From contig BCHX01000004.1 of NCBI GenBank assembly GCA_001599755.1, positions 620,001-684,000 on the forward strand: 64,000 bases of DNA. Direction: 5' to 3'. The DNA is from Gliomastix tumulicola (Eukaryota; Ascomycota; Sordariomycetes; Hypocreales; Bionectriaceae). The notes under the pieces are model-generated. The model saw only the letters and a list, made by a program, of their open reading frames with translations. It searched no databases and was not told the DNA's origin. Positions 10,823 to 20,921 of this stretch are shown here, one piece after another. Position 1 is the first letter of the stretch; each line of letters begins with the position of its first letter. The position numbers and the translations under genes are program-made.

Positions 10823-11558
10823 GTTGGGTATCTGGTGGCAGAGCTGCTATAGAGTCAAAGAAATCATGATCAAACGTCCACTACTCCCTAGCTCATTCGT
10901 TCATCATGTGGCACGCCTGGACATTCTCATAGTGTGTGCTGTAGCCAGTTGATGATTTCTCTGATACAGAGACGAGTGCAAGAGTGAATCATTTCAAGAA
11001 AATTCCTTGCAACCTAATAGTATAAGAATCAGCACATATGCCAGTCGATCTGCTAGCCCCAGACCATGATCTCCTCAGGCCTTGACATTAAATATCGATC
11101 CATCTGTCAGACTCGTGTGGTCCACAGAAGTCTCATAAAGGCGTTCTAGCAGCTCTTCATGTCCAGAGTGAACCGTATAGTCTTGCTGAAGACCGAGAAG
11201 GGAGACAACTCATCAGAGATCGGACCAAGAACTTCGCTTCCATCGGTAAGTTGTACGAATTTCCAACATTCTAGGGCAGGCAACTAGGCGACAAGACTAC
11301 GTACGATCTTTTAGAAAGCCAACCCTACCATGAGTCACCCCGAAAAGCCAAGTTGGAAGGTGAAAGCACACAGCGTAGTTCGCTAGTTTGCCTCTGAGAT
11401 CGTTCAAGACACCTCATCCACTGCCGATCCCCCGCCGTAATCTTCACTTTTTTCATGCTTGGCAACATCTCCGCTTCTTCCGTCTTTCACTCTTCCCTCG
11501 TAACACTGTCGACTCGTCACGCCAAACTCTCAGACGCCAATCTACACTTTCGCCTCCC
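10823..11558. other. Intergenic region
   Basis: The 736 bp between the PhyH-like gene and the duplicated orphan hold no supported gene. The downstream reading frame is open from 11388 but has no ATG before 11559. Confidence 0.5.
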
Positions 11559-13175
11559 ATGGAGAAGTTTCTCGAGCGGTTCGAGAGCGTCACCTCCGAG
11601 CACTATGACCGCAAGGATGCGCTCAAAGCACTCCGCGGGGAAGCACTCCCGCAACACCGAGACTACCCGCTGATGATGCTATGTATTATCCGCGGCATCC
11701 TTCACTCGCCGTCGTTCGCAGAGGGTGAAGCTGCGGTCCTTCATGGGCTTCCGCAATACCCTGAGTACACAAGAGCTCTGAATGCCCGCGCCATCATGAG
11801 CGGCCGCGTTCCACACATGGATCGCCAAGAGGAGATGCCGTACTGCATATGGTATCCGGATGTCGCATCTGAAGATACCTACCGGAAGCTCGTTGGCAAA
11901 TACCCGCAGATGAAATACAGCGTCGCCCGCGCGTGTGCGGTGGCCGGCTACACCAAGCTCTATCTCGAGCTCGATGTCCTCCCCGAAGTGAACGTCGCCG
12001 AGGAAGCGCGCGATGCCGGCAGCGACGCCATCCTCGCCCACATCATGGCGCAGGCCTTCCGCTACAAAGTCATGGACGACTACTACCGAATATTGAACCT
12101 GGACAGCCCGCAGCCCGCTCACATCAACAACGATACATGTGTCCTGTCCATCCTCAAGCAGCAGAAGCAGGCCTTTCGCAACCCGCCTGCGGCAGATGAT
12201 GACTGGGGTATTATCACGGGCGAGACGGGCTTCGAGCAGATGATCTACAACATCACCGAGGATCAGGGAGTCGAGGAGTCGGTTCCTGAAGACCAGCCCG
12301 AAGGAGATCTCATGCTGGACCTCCTCACCGCGCCTCTGCCCGCTGACCTCCCATCCGGAAACAAAGACCTGCTCATCCTCACAGCTGCATACTACGGCAA
12401 CATCGACCGCTACACGCGTCTCCGCCGACCGAAGCGCCTCAAAGCAGAGCTCTTCTGCATCGTCCACGGCATCTACCACAACTCCCTCTTCGCCCTCTGG
12501 TGGCCGTCGCGCCAGGAAGAAGAAGAAGAAGAAGCATCGCCCAAGAACGGACCCTTCTCCTACGCTCATGAATGGGAGCAGATCCAGATGGCCATCACGG
12601 CACGGCACATCATGAACAACGACCTCTCCCGCGTCCTCACGGCGCGCAGGGAGCACCTCCCCTACCTGATCTGGCACCCGGACACCGCCCAGCCCTCCAC
12701 GTACAGGGCGCTCGCGCACCGCGTCCCCGAGATGAGGGAGCCCTGCATCCGCGCGGCCATCTTCACGGGCAACGCTACACTCTTTGATGAGCTCCTCGTT
12801 CTGCCCGGCGTCGTGCCGAGTCCGTTTCTGATGAGGCAGGCAGAGGCGAGCGCCAATCTGCACTTCTGCACCGCGTTGCAGGCGCGCGCCGATGAACTGG
12901 GGGTCAACTTGAATCCGGCAGCGGATCCGGCCAAGTGGAATATGTTCCACGATTATTGGAAGAGGGAGTGCGTGAGAACAGTCAGGACGGATTGGCTAGC
13001 GAGTTCTCCCCGGGCCGGGCTCGTTACGGGCGAGTTTCTCGACGGGTTTGCAGTGTATAACGGCACGAGAGCGGAAACGGAGATGCTGGAGTTCTTCCTC
13101 ATGGCTCCGGAGTCCTGGCGGTCGAAGGAGAGGGACGTGGAGGTGGACTACGATAAGTGGCCGGAAAGCTGGTAA
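11559..13175 (+). CDS. Orphan protein with internal duplication
   Basis: Single exon, 538 aa; the start is the first in-frame ATG (MEKFLERFESVTSE). I do not recognise a named family. Two halves repeat one another. Residues 94-144 (from PYCIWYPDVASEDTYRKL) and 368-418 (from PYLIWHPDTAQPSTYRAL) align over 51 positions without a gap, with 23 identities by my count. Upstream parts also match (LCIIRGILHS at 41-50 with FCIVHGIYHN at 299-308). A Glu run (EEEEEE, about 320-325) sits in the linker of the second half. The pattern of helices, with RAxxxxGxxxLxxELxVLPxV, suggests an alpha-helical repeat fold, but this is inference. There is no signal peptide or transmembrane segment. It lies convergent to the K+ channel gene, with stops about 120 bp apart. 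Confidence 0.82.
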   Translation: MEKFLERFESVTSEHYDRKDALKALRGEALPQHRDYPLMMLCIIRGILHSPSFAEGEAAVLHGLPQYPEYTRALNARAIMSGRVPHMDRQEEMPYCIWYPDVASEDTYRKLVGKYPQMKYSVARACAVAGYTKLYLELDVLPEVNVAEEARDAGSDAILAHIMAQAFRYKVMDDYYRILNLDSPQPAHINNDTCVLSILKQQKQAFRNPPAADDDWGIITGETGFEQMIYNITEDQGVEESVPEDQPEGDLMLDLLTAPLPADLPSGNKDLLILTAAYYGNIDRYTRLRRPKRLKAELFCIVHGIYHNSLFALWWPSRQEEEEEEASPKNGPFSYAHEWEQIQMAITARHIMNNDLSRVLTARREHLPYLIWHPDTAQPSTYRALAHRVPEMREPCIRAAIFTGNATLFDELLVLPGVVPSPFLMRQAEASANLHFCTALQARADELGVNLNPAADPAKWNMFHDYWKRECVRTVRTDWLASSPRAGLVTGEFLDGFAVYNGTRAETEMLEFFLMAPESWRSKERDVEVDYDKWPESW

Positions 13176-13296
13176 TGTATATAGAGTACGACACCATGAT
13201 GTCGTCGAGCATAATGCGTTCATCATATATCATTAAATTCTGCATACAGATCAAACAGCTCCTACATAAAGGGACCATATAACAAATACACACATG

Positions 13297-15751
13297 TCAT
13301 GAGGCACTCCCTATCTCTTCACTCGGACGCGCCCTACTCGTCGATGGCCGCGTGTACCCAAACCTCTTCGCCAAGCGAGCCTCTCCCCTCGGCCGCTTCC
13401 TCATCTGCATCCTCCTCTCTGCAGAGAGACTCTCCTTGAGCCTGTTGGTCAATCTGTCCAAAATCCACTCGCTCTCGTCCTGGCTGCCCGCGAGTGGACT
13501 CCTGTTGCCTACCCATGACCAGGTCAACTCGTCGTCGTCGTCCCGACCTTTGGCCAACTCGTTTTCCTCTGTCTTTTGATTCTCCTTGAATGCCTTCTTC
13601 TCCTGGCGGTTGCTGTGATGATGACGACGGTGAGGCTGGCGGCTATTCCGTTTATGATCCTTCGGTTTCGGTGTGCGGTGGTTCTCCGGATCACGTTCGT
13701 CCTCTCCGATGAGCTTGAGGTACCAAGCCCACTCCTCGAACGAATACTTGCGCGAGGGTGTTTCACGGAGGTGCTGTGTCACAACTTGGATCTCGGTGAC
13801 GAGGAGGAAATGAAAGTCGGTACCGATAGGGATGTTGTCGTTCAAGGGGTCGCGTAGTCGAGACAAAGACCGCCGGACCTTGGATGTGAAAGTCGACGGA
13901 GCGCGGACTCGGCTTGTCTGTGATTGATTTTGTCCCGCATCAAGGCGGCTGCTGTCTGGTCCTGGCAAGGTCGAGCGTCCTCTATCGCCAGCTTCGTGCT
14001 CGTGATCCTTCTCAGCGTTGTTTTCTTCATCACTCGGGCTACTGATGTAAGCCATGAATTCGCTTGGCAGGTCAGCGGTAGAGGACCAGTGGTCAGGAAA
14101 CAGCCGGCCGCATGTCACCGTGTTGAGTATATGTTTCAAGCTTCCCATGAAACCCAGATCGCCTGGCAGGATGGTGATGTTTCCCAGCTGGAGTGTCGCG
14201 TCGCGAATGAACTTGACGACTGTGTCACCAGCATTGGAGATCAAAACTGTCATGGTGGGTAGCGTGAGAAGTGACCAGAAAACAAAGAACGACTTTCCCG
14301 CGGGCGAGATAGGTGTTACGTCACCGTAACCAATGGTCGTGAAAGAAACAAAGCAGAAGTAGACGGCATCAAAGTAGGACCATCGCTGATACGCCAGCTC
14401 GCACTTATAAAAGATAAACGCGCCAACGAACCACAGAATGAGCCAGGACCCAGTAGATATTCCCATGGAGATCCATCGCCTCCGGGTCAATGCTGCTTCC
14501 TGGATTTTTCGCATGAGCTCAAACTCCGCGCGTCGCCGCTCGTACTCGCTCGTCGGGATTTCCCGAAGAGGCGCATTGCTTGGGCTCGACTCTTGCTCGG
14601 GGGAGGCCCCGGGGGTGGCCTCTTCGCGGATAGGCTTAAGGATGGCGTCGTTGCCTCGAAGGGTCATGGAGCGGACAGTCTGGCGGCGCTTCTTTTCTTC
14701 GACGCGGGCATCGACACGGCGGCGGCCACGCTCAAGGATCATGCTCCGGATACTAGCGATAACCAGACCGAGGCAGATGATGCCGACGAGGGCGTATGGA
14801 AACAGGAGAGCCCTACCCAAGGTTGTGGTCGCGGTGTAGTCCCCGAAACCAACAGTGAAGAGCGTGACGTCGGCCCAGTAGACAGCGTCGAGGTAGTTCC
14901 AGCCTTCAATGTTGCTGAAGACAAGGGCGCCCATGAGCAGATAAATCAGGAACATGATGGTCTGCAACATCAGCGTACGCTGACTCCTTGTCAGCATGAA
15001 GTCCTTGTCATAGTGCGAGGTCCAGGCTCCCCAAAAGGTGATGGCCATGAGCGACGCATTGATGAAGTAAAGTATGGCCGCCCAGATCCCGTAGTAGAAG
15101 GCCTGAGACCACATGCACTGAGCTTTTGGGAAGGGGAGGTTTTGCATGAGTGGCCCGGAGGTGGTTGCCGTGAGCGCGATGAGCAGGATCGACGAGATAT
15201 ACCTGGGCATGTCAATGTCTGGTGTGTCAGGAAAAGTGCGAGGGGACGTACCATCCGGCCATGGTGATGGGTTGGGCAATCGTGAACCGAACGCGTCGGG
15301 CCATGTTCAGGAGCAGGAAAACGTTGGCGACGATGGCGACAGCAAGCTGTATGGCATTGATGATGGTGAGCCTGGCGTATGTTAGCTGGCGTCTCGCATC
15401 GGTGTTCGATCCAGACGCATTCCTCACCATGCAGGGTCGTCGAGGAAGGGAGCTAGGTCGACGTCGGCGCCAGGCGTGAGTTGTTGCCTCCACGGTCGCA
15501 CGAGCGCACAGATGCTGAATGCCGATGCCACCGGCCCCAGAGTGCCCGCGATCATGGGGAACGCCGACGAGGCGAACCACCAGCGGCTGTGGAACGTGTC
15601 AGTAATGGTTGCTCGTCGGGGCAGCGGTAATTGGTACTCGCCTGGGCTCGAGGTGCGCATCGTCGTTCTGGAATCGGTACTCCCTAGGGAGTTGACTCTC
15701 GGCCACCTCGGCATGGTGTGTGATGTTGTCTCCCAAGTCGCCGTCGTTCAT
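13297..15751 (-). CDS. TOK1: Two-pore outward-rectifier potassium channel, TOK type
   Basis: Four exons: 15751-15642, 15586-15428, 15371-15252, 15202-13297 (764 aa). The signature of fungal TOK channels is present: eight hydrophobic segments in a 6+2 arrangement and two pore loops, with filters TVGFGD (246-251) and TIGYGD (419-424). TOK1 is a plasma-membrane K+ channel that passes outward current and helps set membrane potential. Between the pores is a charged cytosolic loop (about 285-370) rich in Arg/Glu; the C-terminal ~300 aa are hydrophilic, with His/Arg/Lys-rich stretches. The first ATG in frame is at 15751. The first intron (15641-15587) only restores frame and homology-like sequence (HLEP-SRWWFASSAF) if its donor is GC (CAG|GCGAGT), so a GC-AG intron is inferred; the other introns (49 and 56 nt) are GT-AG. 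The large final exon is intronless. Confidence 0.9.
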
Positions 15752-16808
15752 GATGGGCGTCTCGTCGCTTGGTGCGTGAGAAGGGACGGCCGATGGATGC
15801 TTGGTGCTCGATGCGTCGTCCCAAGGGAATCGTGGTTGGGGGAGAGCCCCGTGTGACCGTGTGGCGGGCGCCAATCGCGGGATCTTGGCCAGCCAAGATG
15901 GACGATAGATGATAGATGCATACGGAGGGAGGGGTTATCTGCGATCAACGACGAGAATGCGGTAATGGTTGTGCGGCTTTGTGTCGTGTGGTCGTGGGGC
16001 TCCAACTTCCCAGGAGCCACGCGCAGCAAAGATGTGGGCGGTGATGCGCAGGATGACGTCGACTGTCGTTAGTGGGTTTTAGCGGGCGTTAGGGGGCGAT
16101 AGTGCACGCCACCAGCAGTAGTTGGAGGGTCACAAACAGGGCAGGCACGGAATGCGGGATGTCGAGAAATTGGCTTCGGGACAAGCAAGAAGATTGCATC
16201 GCCTACTGCAAGATCCTAGGGCACAGTGTGCATCTGACTTACTCCAGCGCGATTTAAGGCTTTTCGTACTGTACAGAAAACTGTGCAAGTGATCCAGGCT
16301 GCTCCTTCCCTCCCTGTTCGAGTGGTGGAAGAAAAACTTGAGCCACATACACACCCAAATTGTATAGCCCCATGACTCAAATATTTACTCGACTATGTGC
16401 CGTTGTCAGATTGGCTCGGACCCACTGAGTAACAGAGCCCGCTGTAATTCCCACGCGAGACATCACAACCTCACCCACGACTGCCACCAGTGCAAAGCAC
16501 CGACACGCCCTTATGAGTGCTTGATTCCAGGGTCTATGCATGTTGGGCGTGCCCGTACCCTAATCTTGCTTCGAACACCATCCACGAGGTGCAGGCACAC
16601 CTCTCATACATTTCGCGCCAATGCAGGCACCTCTTGCCTCCTCTCCTTCTCTGGGCCTCGTTCCTCAATGCCCCTTCCAACCATCACATGCCAGGCAAGA
16701 ACCTAGAATTGCTCACATTTCTACCCTTCAATCATACAAACAGAAAACCCTCCAGCTGCAGCATTATATTCCCATATTCCCATAACTCGAATCGACACAC
16801 CAGCGCCA
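15752..16808. other. Intergenic region upstream of K+ channel
   Basis: About 1.06 kb including the presumed channel promoter. It contains copy B of the dispersed repeat at 16330-16392. No gene is supported. Confidence 0.5.
16330..16392 (+). repeat. Dispersed repeat, copy B
   Basis: The order CTTGAGCCACATACACACCC, TTGTATAGCCCCATGA, CTCAAATATTTACTCGAC is shared with copy C1 (4974-5043) almost block for block, and with A (460-515) and C2 (5048-5100) over most of its length. It lies between the K+ channel and a tentative small ORF. No terminal inverted repeats are obvious. Confidence 0.6.
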
Positions 16809-16987
16809 TGGAACCCGCCACTCTCGACGACCCCCCTCCGACGTGGGAGGATGTCATGCGGCTCGCTCGCCATGTCTTTGATCCCGCAAACCAGCCTGTA
16901 TACCGCGAAGACGTTCTCCTGATCCTCGACGCCCTCGGCGATCTCGCGCACCAAGGACCTATCCCCAGCTGGGTTGACACTGACTAG
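16809..16987 (+). CDS. Possible small protein, 59 aa
   Basis: An ATG-started frame (MEPATLDDPPPTWEDVMRLA...) ends at TAG 16985-16987. The peptide is acidic, with a predicted amphipathic middle (WEDVMRLARHVFD, REDVLLILDALGDLAHQ), looks protein-like and shows no low complexity. The frame stays open upstream to 16517, with a further in-frame ATG at 16691, so the true start may differ. No family is recognised and the surrounding 4 kb is gene-poor. It could be a genuine small gene, a terminal exon of an unrecognised gene, or chance. Confidence 0.3.
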
Positions 16988-19506
16988 CTGTCTCAAAACC
17001 TCCTGGCCCACAGTGGGCACGGGGTAAACGGAGGCAGCTGGCAAGTAAGCAAGACTATTCGCACTGCGCTTCGTCGGTCTGTCAATAACAGTATTCGCCA
17101 TCTTCAGTACAAATACGTTTATAGTGTGTTAACTGCAACAAGGGCACTGCACTTTGCCCTTAGACACACGACTTACTACTGTCTTCTTGGCCTCGCCCTG
17201 TGGCCCACGATATCCTCTGGAGTGTTACTTCTTTTGCGTCTAGAGCGACAGTCGAACCGGTTCTTTCCTTCCAGTAAGTTTACCGTGCCTCCTTGCTTGC
17301 AATCTAGAGCTGACCGGACGACAGCGCCCCGAGTGCCTCTAATTGCGATACCCGTTTCCGCCCTCGTCTGGCGCTGGTGCACACGTCAGATCTCTTAATC
17401 ACGCGACTTGGACAAACTGGAGTGGATGCATTTTGAAGAGCAGCGTTCCGCTTGGGTAGACAAAGGCATTTAGTAGTAATTATTGGAGTTTGGTACGTTT
17501 AGCGACGGGTTTTCTGTTCCAGGCTGGTACCCTGGCCATCAGTCTACCTCTATTAGCGATCTGACAGTTGTAATACACGAACCTGAAGCTTCTGTCATTT
17601 TGTGTGTTCACACCTAGATAATCATCAGCAAGCGAGTCGATTAAGCAACATATGCGTGGACGAGGCTCTGAGAGAATCGCTGGGATTATGGGTGTAGGCT
17701 ACAGCCACAGCGACAGAAGTGGAAATACATAGATACCACATGGTATTCACGTCTCCCTTCCATCTTTTTGAAGTCGCGGGTCAAGCCCGCAGCTTCTGCC
17801 AAGGTCCTACCGCATCCGACTGCCTGCAGAGGCGGCCCTTCATACGCCAATATACGCACTTGATCTTTCTACCTAATCGCTTCATACAGTTGCTATCGTT
17901 GCAGGCCAGATCCAGACATATCGATCGCAGCATGTTTCGGTCTAGGCAAACCAAGTAGCGAAGATTTCCATTGCTAGGAGTGCTGCCGAAGCGAGCTGAC
18001 GAGGGGCAGCGATATGGGCGATTCTGGAGACTCTAGGATGAGGGGGATCCTCGCCAGGCGCTGGGCGGTCCTCGCTTCCCGGAAAACTGCCATCATGGAT
18101 CTTCTTGGTCCCGGCCGACGCCTCGAATTCCTGGACATACCGGTGAACCTATATACCACCGAGGAGAAGAATGCAAAGAAAGAGCGCCGGCAGCCCAGGT
18201 CTCTCGTCCGCGACATGCCCGACTGCCTATGACCCATCATGGCTGTACCAGAGGAGAGGATGTTTGCTCGGGCCTTCTATATTACAGGCTCCTGGCAGGA
18301 CACCCACGGCTGTTTGTTTGACACGCGAATTTCTTTCCCTTTTTCTTTTTTCTTTTTGGGCGCCTGGACATGGGCGCATCATATCGGTAAAGAGAACTAA
18401 TTACTAGTTCTTACGGCTGCCCGAGATACACGACTGTTCTCTTTTTCGCGGGCCATGGAAGCAGACGCACTGCAAGTTTGCTGCCACCAACCCGGAGCGA
18501 GGATTGAGGATTTGATTTTTTGGAAGCCTGGCATGGACTGGGCATTTTAACGATGAGGTTTTTGCTGGCCGCCACTCTCCATGTGGTTTTTTAATGAGAA
18601 CGGCCGGCCAGAAGGATAACAAGATGGGGCAGTTCAAGATTAGCTCGTGGGATATGGTCGGAAATCGAGACTTCTCTAAGATATCTGGTGCCTTTTTGCT
18701 TCTTCGGTGACTGTGGTGTGAGCTGACGAGTTTGTTTCAAGGTGCTAGGCGATAGATCGTGACAAGTCAGCTGCGAAACTGCGGCCTCGTCAACTTGTCA
18801 GGTATGATTGATAAATATGCCTCCGAATTGCGCGTACTTTGAAATCTTATTGTCCAACAGCCTAAGAGGAAGTCATGTCGATCCCTCCTTTCCTGGCGTA
18901 GTCGGCCCGATGGCAGATGGAAGATTCAGTCCTCTCGTCGCCAAATACTCTCCCCCATGTCTGCATACGACAAGCACATCCCGTGATCAGCACGCCATTT
19001 GCATCGTGGGAGTTCCCATTGAATAGAGATCCATGTTGAAGTCAGAGGGATGCGGATTGGCGCGTTGTCGATGAATAAATCTCAATGAATCACCACGAAT
19101 TGAAGAATGATTAGGAGAATGCATGTCTCGTTGGTTACATTAATAGGCAATGCATCCAAGTGGTCGAGGCGGAGTCTGGCCGGCCCGCAAGCATCAGAGG
19201 GATCGGCACTACCTACCACCCTCGCTCTCCAACCAAAGCTGGCGCGTCCAGTCTACGTAGACACCTCTCCCAAGCGAGCTCTCTCATACTGACCATTACT
19301 ACCAAGTATCTTGCTGTGCGCAGGCCCTGTTGAAGGTAAACGACGAGGCTGTGACAGCTGCAGTGGGGCCAAAAATGGTGGGGCCAGACACTGTTCGAGG
19401 AAGGAGCGCCTTCCCAATCGGCATCAGCTCCCCGGATTCCCTCGCACCTCAAAAAAACTGCGAGCAATCGATACATGCAAAATCTTTTGAAATCGCAAAA
19501 ATTTCG
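16988..19506. other. Gene-poor region
   Basis: About 2.5 kb with only short ORFs lacking domain-like sequence (for example 72 codons at 18014-18232). Base composition is more AT-rich than the flanking coding DNA. I see no transposon termini and no splice-joined coding potential. Confidence 0.5.
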
Positions 19507-19593
19507 GGGTTAGCTGGGACTCGAACCCAGGGCCTCTGCTAAGAGCGCTGACTAAGACCCAAAAGCAGAATCATTCCTCTAGACCACTAACCC
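19507..19593 (-). tRNA. tRNA-Pro (anticodon TGG) with intron
   Basis: The minus strand folds as a complete tRNA of 87 nt. The acceptor stem is GGGTTAG/CTAACCC, with a D-arm beginning GTCTAGAGG. The anticodon stem is CTGCT/AGCAG with loop TTTGGG then T, so the anticodon is TGG. The T-arm is CTGGG-TTCGAGT-CCCAG. About 16 nt (TCTTAGTCAGCGCTCT) interrupt the loop one base 3' of the anticodon, the standard eukaryotic nuclear tRNA intron position. CCA is not encoded, as expected. A B-box-like GGTTCGAGTCC is present. It sits alone in a gene-poor stretch, about 500 bp from a retroelement relic. Confidence 0.93.
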
Positions 19594-20921
19594 GATATTA
19601 TTTGGAGTCTGGAGAACCTTGTAAAGGTATATCAGGTACTTTTTGGGTGGCCGATGATAGTGGGACTGCTGGCAGGGCCGATAGCTTATCAAAAATGGGG
19701 CCGTATCGGTGCATCGCTCGTGTTTTATCATCCCAACTGTTCTCGGTCAGTCAACGCCATGCGATGCGTCGCTACTATGAACGCCGAGGGGGGATTCCCT
19801 TCTCGTCGACGATGAGTCGCCCCCTGTCATACTCAGGGTCCTTTGCAGAATCCGATTGCCCTCTCCAATCTCCGGTTCTGAGCGATCTTGGGCAGGCCAT
19901 TCCACTCCAGCTGAGTATCAATACTCTCTTCATCGCGGCAACTCGATCTGCCAAGACGGTATAGTGAATAGTAAGCCTACTTTAAGGACTAATATACCTG
20001 AATCTCTATTAATGGATTTAAGATAAAGTGGGTCAAGGTGTGGATAGGGATAGTATAAGGCTTGCCGCTCTCGCTGATCCTCTACATCTTCTACAATGCG
20101 GACCTGATCGAAGAGTGTAACCGGGCGGACAACACGGCGGCGACCGGCTTCATCGACGATGTGGCGGTTCCTAGCGTGGGGAGATACGACGATGGAGATA
20201 TGCGGCAAACCTTGGCCTGCAGCAAATCAGCATCGCCGTCCTCAACCTCGAGGTCCATCCAGCAGCTGTCCGGCTGCCCCGTGGCGCAGGGCACCAAATC
20301 CGGTTATGCCTCCTGCCGTGAACCGATAGCTTCCACGTCAGGCTGCTGGCCGAGTCCTCTACGGCGACCACAGACCAACTCGTTCAACGCCACCGGCCTG
20401 CGCATCAAGGACCACCAAGCTCTCGCTACCCCTATTACACTGCAGTGTTGGGCATGAAGGGTCCATGAAGGTCCTCCTCCACTAGGTTAAGGCTGAGGGC
20501 TCGACTGAGCATGGGGTGGGCTACCCCCACGGCGACACTTCAACCGACTACATCACCCGCGAGGGTCTCGTCAAGCTCGTCTGGATTCGTGGGGCCCGAC
20601 AAGAAAGAGGCCAAAGGTGTATCACAATAGGAACAACCGGCCCCAGGTTCTGGCCGTCTTGGTAGGATCGGATCGGATCGGATCTGATATCTGTTGCAGA
20701 CATGAGGCTGAGACCTCGACTGGTGGACACTAATAGTGATTCTAATTGAGCACAAGATGTAAGAAAAAAAGGAGATATGCTTTTAGGTGAACAATAGTTG
20801 AGGATCTGATTTGCATTGCCGCTTCTAGAGTCCCGCACGCCGTGCATTGGATCTGACCTCGAAATCCATCCCAGTGCGTGCAGTCCAACACCAACATGAC
20901 CACTGCTTCCCCATGGCGCGC
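19594..20921. other. Gene-poor region with decayed sequences
   Basis: About 1.3 kb between the tRNA and the P450 gene. It holds the reverse-transcriptase relic at 20056-20190, an AT-rich mutated-looking tract at 19965-20055, and a second decayed open stretch at 20490-20620 (encoding AEGSTEHGVGYPHGDTST... after an upstream stop) that I cannot assign. GGATC-type tandem units occur at about 20667-20690. Confidence 0.5.
20056..20190 (+). pseudogene. Reverse-transcriptase relic of a non-LTR (LINE-type) retrotransposon
   Basis: Following a TAA at 20056-20058, the frame reads GLPLSLILYIFYNADLIEEC then NRADNTAATGFIDDVA. This is the finger/palm signature of non-LTR reverse transcriptases of the fungal Tad1/I type: (PQG)xPLSPxLxxFYNADL followed by the catalytic FxDD box, here FIDD at 20149-20160. 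The TAA sits where Gln of the PQG motif is expected (CAA to TAA), which is what repeat-induced point mutation would produce. The upstream ~90 bp are AT-rich with several stops and no other RT motifs remain, so this is a dead fragment. The downstream frame (to about 20457) has no RT character. Element ends are not identifiable. Confidence 0.75.

Noticed and set aside
11679..12950. Minus-strand frame of 423 codons opposite the duplicated orphan
   Set aside because: No domain and biased antisense composition; the plus-strand frame shows an internal duplication, which requires that frame to be coding.
18014..18232. 72-codon plus-strand frame in the gene-poor region
   Set aside because: It starts with ATG but lacks domain-like sequence, has no neighbours and could arise by chance.
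19602..19964. 120-codon plus-strand frame next to the tRNA
   Set aside because: The translation has no conserved feature, and the region is degenerate.
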